Of a stretch of DNA of 7,748 nt, positions 1-5,934 are shown in pieces (position 1 is the first letter of the stretch; each line of letters starts with the position of its first letter). The position numbers and the translations under genes were made by a program. A model generated the notes under the pieces. It was not told the origin of the DNA. It did no database searches and worked only from the letters and a program-made list of their open reading frames with translations. Source of the DNA: Planctomycetota bacterium (GTDB taxonomy: Bacteria; Planctomycetota; Phycisphaerae; Sedimentisphaerales; Anaerohalosphaeraceae); the NCBI GenBank assembly GCA_030637065.1, contig DAOVVQ010000183.1:1-7748 (forward strand). Direction: 5' to 3'.

Positions 1-981
1 CTGTCGGTCTTCAGTGCGTTTTACGGCACACAAAGATCGCAGGATTTCTTCAACTCGCTGCCGCCGACGGTTTACTGGAGCCTGTTCGGTGTGGTCCTGG
101 TCATCGCCATCGCCAGTTTTCGCCGCCTGCTCCGCGTCCCCGCCCTCTTGCTGACGCATCTTGGGTGCGTGTTCCTCCTGGCCGGTGGCATGTGGGGTTC
201 TCCAGGCGGGCACGACCTGCAAAAAAAACTCTTCGGCAGCGAGAAGGTTCCTTTCGGCCACATGGTGATCTATGAAACCCAATCCGTCGATTCCATTGTT
301 GAACTTGACGAGAAGGGCAGGTTCGTCGGCGTCCTTGCCGAGTTGCCGTTCAGTGTTTATCTCGATGACTTTCGCATGGAGTATTACAGTGAGCCTTCAT
401 ATCTTGACATAGAAAGCGACGATGCCCGATGGCGGTTGGCTGCGGAGGTCGGTGCAGGGCGTGCGGCAGGCCAGATCAGGATCGAGATCGTTCGTGTTTT
501 CAGGAACTTTAAGATCGGTATCGCCGACGGCAAGCGAACGGTCACGGATTCCGACGGGTCCGGAAGCAACCCGGCGGTGGAAATAATCGTTACTAAACAT
601 GACGGGTCCCAACAAAGCAAATACATATTCGAGGCGTTTCCCGAAGAGACTTTCTCGGAGAACGGGCTCAAATTCAGTTACGCCTCGGGTCGGGGCGGGG
701 CGGTCAGGGACTACTACAGTGACTTAGTGGTGTACGAAGGCGACAATGAGGTAGCCCGAAAGTCGATCGAGGTCAACCATCCGTTGTATTACGGCGGCTA
801 CCATTTTTACCAGAGTTCTTATGACCCCGAGTACGGCGCTTACACGGTTTTGACGGTGTATTCCAACAGCGGACTCTGGCTGGTGTATGCCGCATACGTG
901 ATGATAACGTTGGCGGTTATGTGGCAGTTTTGGATAAGACACATCATCCGACATTTCAGGAGGCAGCCGGATGGAGATTAA
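1..981 (+). CDS. resB: ResB/Ccs1-family cytochrome c biogenesis protein (5' end outside window)
   Basis: This is the membrane partner of CcsA in system II cytochrome c maturation, which moves haem outward and helps attach it to CXXCH apocytochromes. The frame is open from base 1 with no stop, so the true start lies upstream; 326 residues are visible. Fragment residues 25-40 and 47-65 are hydrophobic helices, the second holding a histidine (H53) in LLLTHLGCVFLLAGG, the kind of segment that starts ResB proteins. A long polar, probably extracytoplasmic region (about 66-285) follows. It ends in NHPLYYGGYHFYQSSYD (259-275), matching the conserved ResB pattern N-H-P-L..G-Y-x-x-Y-Q. A last helix (about 292-311) and a basic cytoplasmic tail (RHIIRHFRR) close the protein. 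The end overlaps the next gene by 11 nt, so translation is probably coupled. Probably only a few tens of N-terminal residues are missing. The family call is firm; the symbol is by family. Confidence 0.85.
   Translation: MSVFSAFYGTQRSQDFFNSLPPTVYWSLFGVVLVIAIASFRRLLRVPALLLTHLGCVFLLAGGMWGSPGGHDLQKKLFGSEKVPFGHMVIYETQSVDSIVELDEKGRFVGVLAELPFSVYLDDFRMEYYSEPSYLDIESDDARWRLAAEVGAGRAAGQIRIEIVRVFRNFKIGIADGKRTVTDSDGSGSNPAVEIIVTKHDGSQQSKYIFEAFPEETFSENGLKFSYASGRGGAVRDYYSDLVVYEGDNEVARKSIEVNHPLYYGGYHFYQSSYDPEYGAYTVLTVYSNSGLWLVYAAYVMITLAVMWQFWIRHIIRHFRRQPDGD
958..963 (+). promoter_or_regulatory. Ribosome binding site of ccsA inside the resB end
   Basis: AGGAGG lies 7 nt before ATG 971 and inside the last codons of the resB gene. 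It is the strongest Shine-Dalgarno sequence in the window. It fixes the ccsA start and the 11-nt overlap with resB. Confidence 0.85.
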
Positions 982-1771
982 ATATACACCTCAGGGGTAC
1001 CTGATATATTCGGGGCTGGCTGCGTATTTGTTAGCGTTTGCGAGCATGATGCTGCGCGGCGTTCGGCTGGGGCGTGTGGTGTTCTTTGCCGGATTTGCGA
1101 TCATGGTTGCGGCATTCAGCTATCGCTGGTACCATGTTCGGCACGTTCCGATGCAGAACCTTTTCGAGGTATTCCTTACCCTCGGCATGATCATCTATCC
1201 GCTGTCATGGTTCTGTCGCCGGTTTATTGGCGTAGGCGGCGAAATTGCCGACACCCTTATCGGCGCGATCCTTCTCTTCCCAGCCGGGTTCATCTTCAGC
1301 GCCGAGCCGCTGAAACTGCCCCCTGCCTTGCAGAGCTGGCTCTTTGCCCCTCACGTTGCCGCTTATATGCTGTCTTACGTGATCATGGCAAAGGCCGCCG
1401 CCCAGGCCGGCTATCACCTGTTGAGCAGGCCCAATAGTGACGTTGGCGGCGAGTTGGTTTCTTACGAGCAGGCTGGCTATCGAATGGTCTGCCTGGGTTT
1501 TCCGGTTATGACGATCGGTCTGTTTCTTGGAAGCTGGTGGGGTAAGCTGGCGTGGGGCGATTACTGGGGATGGGACCCTAAAGAGATGTGGTCTCTGGCG
1601 TCGTGGCTGGTCTATGTCGGGTATTTTCACTTCCGCTACATGTTCGGCAAAAAACACGCTCGCGGTAACAGTATCTGGGTCATCATGGGGCTGGTGGTCA
1701 TCATTATCACCCTTCTGTGGGCGAACCTGTCGAGTATCTTCAGCGACGGCCTGCACAGCTACGCCAGTTGA
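971..1771 (+). CDS. ccsA: CcsA/ResC-type haem-handling cytochrome c biogenesis protein
   Basis: This is an integral membrane protein of 266 aa that binds haem in its WWD domain and presents it for ligation to apocytochrome c outside the cytoplasm, working with ResB. It has seven or eight hydrophobic segments (about 9-28, 34-52, 64-81, 93-110, 125-145, 175-190, 207-222, 235-252). The haem-binding WWD motif is intact: WWGKLAWGDYWGWDPKE, residues 189-205. Candidate axial histidines are present: H128 in FAPHVAAY, and H262 in the C-terminal GLHSYA that is typical of the family. RHVPMQNLFE (57-66) matches the conserved P..N..E loop. ATG 971 is preceded by a full AGGAGG at 958-963 with a 7-nt spacer, so the start is secure. 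Some databases call this family CcsB or ResC. A CcmC or CcmF identity is unlikely, given the size and the ResB neighbour. Confidence 0.93.
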   Translation: MEIKYTPQGYLIYSGLAAYLLAFASMMLRGVRLGRVVFFAGFAIMVAAFSYRWYHVRHVPMQNLFEVFLTLGMIIYPLSWFCRRFIGVGGEIADTLIGAILLFPAGFIFSAEPLKLPPALQSWLFAPHVAAYMLSYVIMAKAAAQAGYHLLSRPNSDVGGELVSYEQAGYRMVCLGFPVMTIGLFLGSWWGKLAWGDYWGWDPKEMWSLASWLVYVGYFHFRYMFGKKHARGNSIWVIMGLVVIIITLLWANLSSIFSDGLHSYAS

Positions 1772-1962
1772 AGAGTCAACAGTCGGGTGTCATGGTTTTT
1801 CAGAGGTCTCAAATGTTCGATTGGTTAACCCTGCCGGTTGAGCAGGTGTATTGAAGCTGTGTGAGATTTTGGCATACGCCCATCGGTTTGCTGCGGAAAC
1901 GCGCTGCCACCCTTGCTGCGAACTGGTGTAATGTTTGGCCGGGACTGGTATGATGGGTGGTT

Positions 1963-2904
1963 TTATTCCTGGTTGGTTCTGTCTTTTCTGATATCTTCGA
2001 GGATTTCTTTTCCGCCGGCTGTCAGGAGTTCTTCTGCCATTTTCAGGGCGGCGGTTTTGGCTTCGGTGACAGGTATTGTTGCCGAGCGGCGCACGAACCT
2101 CTTGCCCTCTTCGTCGCAGATCATGGCGTCAATTGTTATGCTGCCCTCGTCGATGGTGGTATGGACGCCTAATGGGATGCTGCATCCGCCGTGCATTGCT
2201 GCGAGGATGTGGCGTTCTGTTTCGGCGGTGATCCGGGAATTTTTGTCATCGAGCTTTGACACCAGTTCCATAAGTTCGCTGTCATCGGCCCGGATCTGGA
2301 CGGCAAGAGCCCCCTGAGCGGGTGCCGGTATGAAAACGTTGGGATCGAGTACGCAGGAGATATTGTCAGCCATTCCGAGTCGTTTTAGCCCGGCTTGGGC
2401 GATAACGATGGCGTCGACTTGGCCTTCGGCGACTTTTCTGACCCTTGTTTCGACATTTCCCCGCATCGGGACGCACTTAAGGTCGCTTCGCAGGTGCATT
2501 ACCTGTGCGATACGTCTGACGCTGGATGTCCCTATCGTGGCACCTGCGGGCAGGTCGTCTATGCCGGACAATGGTTTCGATGCGACGAGCACATCGCAAA
2601 CGGCCTCTCGCTGAGGGATGGCTGCGACTGCAAGGCCTTCGGTAATGGCTGTCGGGAGATCCTTGAGGCTATGGACAGCCACGTCGCCCCGGCGGTCAAG
2701 GAGGGCGTTTTCGACCTCTGAGGTAAAAAATCCGACCGATGAGGACTTGTAGAGGAAGTCGGAGCGGTCCCGGTCGCCTTTGGTGGAGATATGGACTGTG
2801 GATATCTCGACATCCTCACCAGCCTGGCGTAGAAGTCGTCCGATATACTCGGATTGGGTCAGGGCGAGCTTGCTGGCACGTGTGGCTATTTTGATCGTTC
2901 TCAT
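1963..2904 (-). CDS. hemC: Hydroxymethylbilane synthase (porphobilinogen deaminase)
   Basis: This cytoplasmic enzyme joins four porphobilinogens into hydroxymethylbilane on a covalent dipyrromethane cofactor. The 313 aa match the usual family length. It opens with IATRASKLAL (6-15, R9 equivalent to E. coli R11). HSLKDLPT (78-85) carries catalytic D82. GTSSVRR (125-131) and RGNVETR (148-154) supply substrate-binding arginines. HGGCSIPLG (238-246) carries C241, the cofactor-attachment cysteine. ATG at 2904 is preceded on the minus strand by AGGAAG (CTTCCT at 2912-2917 on the plus strand) with a 7-nt spacer. One oddity: the usual GKGLF-x-KE loop reads VGFFTSEVE (57-65), so two commonly conserved lysines are V57 and S62. 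The gene points away from the ahb operon and towards ccsA, so it has its own promoter in 2905-3030. Uroporphyrinogen III synthase is not adjacent. Confidence 0.97.
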   Translation of the reverse strand: MRTIKIATRASKLALTQSEYIGRLLRQAGEDVEISTVHISTKGDRDRSDFLYKSSSVGFFTSEVENALLDRRGDVAVHSLKDLPTAITEGLAVAAIPQREAVCDVLVASKPLSGIDDLPAGATIGTSSVRRIAQVMHLRSDLKCVPMRGNVETRVRKVAEGQVDAIVIAQAGLKRLGMADNISCVLDPNVFIPAPAQGALAVQIRADDSELMELVSKLDDKNSRITAETERHILAAMHGGCSIPLGVHTTIDEGSITIDAMICDEEGKRFVRRSATIPVTEAKTAALKMAEELLTAGGKEILEDIRKDRTNQE

Positions 2905-2998
2905 AAATCTGCTTCCTACAGTAAGGTCTCAGTTGTTCGGGTGTTAACGAAAAAATGCGAAGAAATCAAGTTTTTTTATGAAAATGCTGATATGTCCT

Positions 2999-3020
2999 AC
3001 CAAAATGCCAATAATTTGGT
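2999..3020. promoter_or_regulatory. Inverted repeat upstream of the ahb promoter, possible operator
   Basis: ACCAAA (2999-3004) and TTTGGT (3015-3020) form a perfect 6-bp dyad with a 10-nt centre. It lies about 10 nt upstream of the -35 box of the rightward promoter, in the gap between divergent hemC and ahbB. The position would suit an activator, or a regulator shared by both directions. A 6-bp dyad in AT-rich DNA can arise by chance, and no regulator family is recognised from it. Confidence 0.3.
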
Positions 3021-3029
3021 TTCAGGCCC

Positions 3030-3058
3030 TTGCATCGTTTGGCCGATTTAACTATAAT
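3030..3058 (+). promoter_or_regulatory. Predicted sigma70-type promoter of the ahb-hemA operon
   Basis: TTGCAT (3030-3035; four of six bases match TTGACA) and a perfect TATAAT (3053-3058) are separated by exactly 17 nt. Transcription would start near 3065, giving a leader of about 60 nt before ahbB at 3125. The site sits in the divergent gap after hemC and points at the five-gene haem cluster. It also argues against longer upstream starts for ahbB, because the frame opening at 2978 would begin before the transcript. No equally good promoter is visible on the minus strand for hemC. Confidence 0.65.
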
Positions 3059-3124
3059 GTCTCATTACTTGAAATGTCATGGACTCTGATTGTCTGTGTG
3101 ATTCTTAAAAATGAAAAAGGCAAT

Positions 3125-3589
3125 ATGACTGATATTGAGCGACGTATATTAGCAGTTATCCAGCGGGGGCTTCCTGTTACGGAGAGTCCGTATCGTGATA
3201 TGGCGCGGGAGGTCGGGATTGACAGCTCCGAGCTTCTTGAGGTGCTTGGTTCCTGGAAGGAAAGCGGCAAGATGCGTCGGATCGGGGCGATAGTGAACCA
3301 TTTTCGGGTTGGTATGGGCTCCGGGGCCATGGTTGCGTGGCGTATTGGCCCTGAGAGGATCGAGGAAGTTGGCAAGCGTATGGCTGCTTTTGGGTGTGTT
3401 TCGCACGCCTATCAGCGTCCGACCGCGGCGAACTGGCCCTATGACCTTTATACTATGGTCCACGCTTCAGACGGGGAGGAATTGCAGCGGAATCTTAAAG
3501 AGATGAGCGCCTCAGCCGGAACCGACGATTATAAGGCGCTGCTGACAAGAAGGGAACTAAAGAAGGTTCCGCCGACATACGTTAAGTAA
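3125..3589 (+). CDS. ahbB: Siroheme decarboxylase subunit, AhbB type (Lrp/AsnC-like fold)
   Basis: AhbA and AhbB together remove the C12 and C18 acetate carboxyls of siroheme to give 12,18-didecarboxysiroheme in the alternative haem route; the related NirDLGH proteins do this for haem d1. The 154 aa show an Lrp/AsnC-like winged-helix N-terminus (MTDIERRILAVIQ, then a helix-turn-helix-like part to about 50), the RRIGAIVN strand (51-58), and an alpha/beta domain. SHAYQRPTAANWPYDLYTMV (93-112) corresponds to the SHCYxRP..WPYNLYTM signature of AhbB. The end, TRRELKKVPPTY (141-152), is also typical. The frame is open back to 2978, but ATG 3125 fits the family N-terminus, lies downstream of the predicted promoter and follows AAAAAGG (3114-3120) with a 4-nt spacer. 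The fold resembles a transcription factor, but the motifs indicate the enzyme. No AhbA partner is visible in the window. Confidence 0.88.
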   Translation: MTDIERRILAVIQRGLPVTESPYRDMAREVGIDSSELLEVLGSWKESGKMRRIGAIVNHFRVGMGSGAMVAWRIGPERIEEVGKRMAAFGCVSHAYQRPTAANWPYDLYTMVHASDGEELQRNLKEMSASAGTDDYKALLTRRELKKVPPTYVK

Positions 3590-3611
3590 TAAACATTAAT
3601 TAGTTGCAGGC

Positions 3612-3700
3612 GTTGTCGGCTTCGACCGACTAAAATATTGAGCGTAGCGAAATCCCGATTCATCGGGACTAAAGACCAAAGACTATCGACTAATAAACCA
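3612..3700. repeat. Hairpin-rich degenerate repeat region between ahbB and the hemX-like gene
   Basis: This is the main part of the 135-nt gap 3590-3724, the longest non-coding stretch inside the operon. It holds two inverted repeats: GTCGG/CCGAC (3615-3619 and 3626-3630, 6-nt loop) and TCCCGA/TCGGGA (3653-3658 and 3663-3668, loop TTCA). Short direct repeats of the type GACTAA or GACTA follow each hairpin (about 3628, 3667, 3681 and 3688). Neither hairpin is followed by a T-run, so a strong intrinsic terminator is unlikely. The look is that of a REP or MITE-like intergenic element or its remnant. Its multi-copy nature is inference and cannot be shown from one window. Confidence 0.45.
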
Positions 3701-3711
3701 CTCTTATTGCC

Positions 3712-3717
3712 GAAGGG
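3712..3717 (+). promoter_or_regulatory. Ribosome binding site that sets the hemX-like start
   Basis: GAAGGG lies 7 nt before ATG 3725. An in-frame ATG at 3638 would add 29 residues, but it lies inside the repeat region and has no comparable site. The added residues (rich in K, S and T) do not resemble the family N-terminus, which begins at a hydrophobic helix. Confidence 0.65.
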
Positions 3718-3724
3718 CGTGAAA

Positions 3725-4615
3725 ATGTCCGGACTTGGTGTTGTAGAAAAGAGCATATTTATCTGCGTTGTACTTACGTACTTAGCGGCTGGGGGCGTTG
3801 GTTTTCGTCAGTTGTCCAGGGATGGGGAAAAGTACAGGCGGCTGTTGATCTGTCTTATTGCGTTTGCCGTTTCGATCGAGTCGGTAATGCTGATTTTCAG
3901 GGCTGTTTCGCTCAAGGCGGTGCCCTTGACCGGTCTGTTCGAGTCGATGATCGTTCTTACGATCGCGTTTGGGTTGGCGTTTCTCTTCTTGAGCGTGGTG
4001 ATCAGGGAGGTGTTGTTCAGTTCGGTAATGTCGTGGTTTCTGGTGGTGATGATACTCCTGACGGCTGTCCTGACCAAACCCGCTGAGGTAGCTCACCCAG
4101 TGGCGAAGATGCCGTGGGCTATTGCACACGGTATGGCGATGGCGTTAGGCGGCGCGATGGTTGTATTTGCTACTGCGGTAGCGTTTTTGTACCTGCTCGC
4201 CAATAGGAGACTCAAGCAAAAAAAGCTCAGCAAGGTCCTCGGGCGGCTACCGAACTTCCAGAAGCTGGAAATGCTGAATCTGTTCGGGTTAAAGGCGGGG
4301 TTTGTCCTTTTGACGTTCGGCCTGATGTCAGGTGTGGGGATGATGGCGTTTAAGGGTAAAATGATCCAGACCGATATTGCACAGTGGTTTCTGGATCCGA
4401 AAATCGTTTTGATCATTATTGCCTGGGTGTTGTTAGGATCGGCCCTTTTTCTCCGCTGGGCGATCGGCCTCAAGGGCAAAGCTGTAGCTTATGTAACGAT
4501 GGTGGCTGTTTTTCTCATTCTGTTCGCGATGCTCGGGGTGGGATTGTTCTGCGGGACGGGACATGTTTTTTCCAGCCTGGGACCTGAAAATATTGTCGGG
4601 GTTGTGCAAGTCTAA
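3725..4615 (+). CDS. hemX: HemX-like integral membrane protein (CcsA/cytochrome c assembly superfamily)
   Basis: This 296-aa polytopic protein has about eight hydrophobic helices (near 9-26, 40-60, 72-92, 98-116, 131-159, 188-208, 226-246, 255-276). It sits 2 nt upstream of hemA, as HemX does in other bacteria. B. subtilis HemX lowers glutamyl-tRNA reductase levels, and a similar role is inferred here. Superfamily marks include P67-LTGLFE, H135 in WAIAHGMAMALGG, and the LEMLNLFGLKAGFVLLTFGL segment (181-200). H280 near the C-terminus sits where CcsA has its last histidine. The WWD region is strongly degraded: only W221 and DPK (224-226) remain, against the full motif in the ccsA of this window. 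Cytochrome c assembly is therefore a less likely function. ATG 3725 is chosen for its GAAGGG site; a longer frame from 3638 runs through repeat DNA. Confidence 0.75.
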   Translation: MSGLGVVEKSIFICVVLTYLAAGGVGFRQLSRDGEKYRRLLICLIAFAVSIESVMLIFRAVSLKAVPLTGLFESMIVLTIAFGLAFLFLSVVIREVLFSSVMSWFLVVMILLTAVLTKPAEVAHPVAKMPWAIAHGMAMALGGAMVVFATAVAFLYLLANRRLKQKKLSKVLGRLPNFQKLEMLNLFGLKAGFVLLTFGLMSGVGMMAFKGKMIQTDIAQWFLDPKIVLIIIAWVLLGSALFLRWAIGLKGKAVAYVTMVAVFLILFAMLGVGLFCGTGHVFSSLGPENIVGVVQV

Positions 4616-4617
4616 TC

Positions 4618-5934
4618 ATGAAGATCGTTGTTTTGGGAATAAACTATAAGACCACCCCTGTCGGTGTCAGGGAGAAGTTGGCGTTTAGCGCCGATGACGC
4701 TATTGATGCGCTCAGGGATTTCAAGAGCAAGTTTCCCGCGGTCGAGTTTGCCCTGCTTTCGACCTGCAATCGCGTCGAGTTGTACTGTGCGGCTGGGAGC
4801 GATGACGCGATCAAGACGGATGATCTGACGAAACTTATGGCGGACTCGCGTAGTGTCGAGGTCGAGGATTTTCGCGATTTTCTCTATGTTCGATTCGACA
4901 ATGACGCTGTTACGCATCTGCTGACGGTCAGTTCCAGCCTGGACAGCATGGTCGTCGGCGAATCGCAGATCATCGGTCAGGTCAAGGAGTGCTTTACGAT
5001 GGCCTGCACGGCAAACAGCACCGGCAAGATCCTCAACAAGCTCTTTCACGCGGCGTTTACCGCGAGCAAAGAAATATATTCGAGCACGGCGATCGCAACT
5101 CGGCGGGTAAGTGTCGCAGGTGTTGCGGTGGAGTTGGCCAAGCAGCTTTTTGCGGATATTACGACGGCGAAGATCCTTGTCGTGGGCGCCGGCGAGATGG
5201 GACAGCTCTTGGTCGAACATTTCCGCCACATCAAATGCAACGATATAACGGTTATCAATCGGACCACACAGAGGGCCCTGGATGTTGCCAAAGAGCACGA
5301 GATATCCGCGGCCAAATGGGACCAGATGGACGAATTGCTGCTGACGGCTGATATTGTCGTTGCCTCGGCGGCGGTGCAGGACTATCTGTTTCGGAAAGAT
5401 GACTTCAAGGCAGTCCTTAAGAAGCGCCGCAAGGGCGGTCTGTTGGCGATCGATATTGCGGTACCGCGGAATTTTCAGCCGGAGGTAAACGACCTGTCCG
5501 GCGTGTATCTTTACAGTATCGACGATCTTTCCGAGGTTGTTCAGCAGAATATCAAGCTTCGCGAAGGTGAGATCGACCGGGCTATTGAGATTATCTGCGA
5601 AAAGACCGCCGAGTACATGGACTGGCTCAATTCGATGGAGATCGGCCCGCTCGTCGGTCAGATGAAGGCCGGTTTTGAGAAGATCCGGCGTGACGAAACC
5701 GAGCGTTTCTTCGTTGGTTCGCGATCCGAGGCCAATTGCAAAGACAATATGGAGGCGATGGTATCGCGTATCGTCAATAAGCTGCTGCACTGTGTAATAC
5801 GAAATCTAAATGTTGTTGCCAGGGAGCAGGGCTCCGAGGAGGCGGCGAGACTTGCCACCGGCATTGTCGAGCAGGCCCGCCAGATCGCCGGCGACGGTGT
5901 AATAAAGGAAGAAGATGAACATGAGCAAGAGTAA
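4618..5934 (+). CDS. hemA: Glutamyl-tRNA reductase
   Basis: This enzyme reduces glutamyl-tRNA(Glu) to glutamate-1-semialdehyde with NADPH, the committed step of the C5 route to 5-aminolevulinate. It is 438 aa, normal for the family. The catalytic domain holds STCNRVELY (48-56, nucleophile C50), H100 and MVVGESQIIGQVK (111-123). RRVSVAG (162-168) leads into the NADPH-binding domain with GAGEMG (190-195), and DIAVPRN (279-285) follows. The helical dimerisation domain runs from about 325 to 425. A short acidic tail (EEDEHEQE) lies partly in the overlap with the next gene. The start at 4618 is 2 nt after the hemX-like stop and has no clear Shine-Dalgarno sequence, so it probably depends on translational coupling. 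The stop lies 20 nt inside ahbD. A 392-codon antisense frame over this gene (5790-4612) looks like a coding shadow. Confidence 0.97.
   Translation: MKIVVLGINYKTTPVGVREKLAFSADDAIDALRDFKSKFPAVEFALLSTCNRVELYCAAGSDDAIKTDDLTKLMADSRSVEVEDFRDFLYVRFDNDAVTHLLTVSSSLDSMVVGESQIIGQVKECFTMACTANSTGKILNKLFHAAFTASKEIYSSTAIATRRVSVAGVAVELAKQLFADITTAKILVVGAGEMGQLLVEHFRHIKCNDITVINRTTQRALDVAKEHEISAAKWDQMDELLLTADIVVASAAVQDYLFRKDDFKAVLKKRRKGGLLAIDIAVPRNFQPEVNDLSGVYLYSIDDLSEVVQQNIKLREGEIDRAIEIICEKTAEYMDWLNSMEIGPLVGQMKAGFEKIRRDETERFFVGSRSEANCKDNMEAMVSRIVNKLLHCVIRNLNVVAREQGSEEAARLATGIVEQARQIAGDGVIKEEDEHEQE
5904..5909 (+). promoter_or_regulatory. Ribosome binding site of ahbD inside the hemA end
   Basis: AAAGGA lies within the last hemA codons, 5 nt before ATG 5915 and 11 nt before the in-frame ATG 5921. 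The spacing favours 5915 as the start (MNMSKSK) and couples ahbD translation to hemA. Confidence 0.6.

Noticed and set aside
1205..1756. A 183-codon minus-strand frame within ccsA.
   Set aside because: It is antisense to the conserved WWD region of ccsA and has low-complexity polar composition without recognisable motifs, so it is a coding shadow.
1830..1846. Possible terminator hairpin CCTGC-N7-GCAGG between convergent ccsA and hemC.
   Set aside because: The stem is only 5 bp with a 7-nt loop and no T-run follows in either direction. The 191-nt spacer shows no convincing terminator or gene.
1913..2317. A 134-codon plus-strand frame in the ccsA-hemC spacer running into hemC.
   Set aside because: Most of it is antisense to the hemC C-terminus, the translation is serine-rich without motifs, and no ribosome site precedes it.
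2920..3000. Minus-strand promoter for hemC, with TTGATT as a -35 candidate.
   Set aside because: No acceptable -10 box lies at the right distance (the nearest reads TTAACA), so it is not listed, although hemC must have a promoter somewhere in this gap.
2978..3124. Upstream extension of ahbB by 49 codons.
   Set aside because: The extension spans the predicted -35 and -10 boxes, does not match the family N-terminus, and its start codons lack ribosome sites.
3125..3589. Lrp/AsnC-family transcription regulator.
   Set aside because: The winged-helix-like start could suggest this, but the SHAYQRP..WPYDLYTM signature and the neighbouring ahbC and ahbD fit siroheme decarboxylase.
4612..5790. A 392-codon open frame on the minus strand covering most of hemA.
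   Set aside because: It lies wholly antisense to an unmistakable hemA with all catalytic motifs. Its translation shows no domain I recognise, and it has no separate promoter or ribosome site that I could see. It is best explained as a shadow of hemA codon bias.
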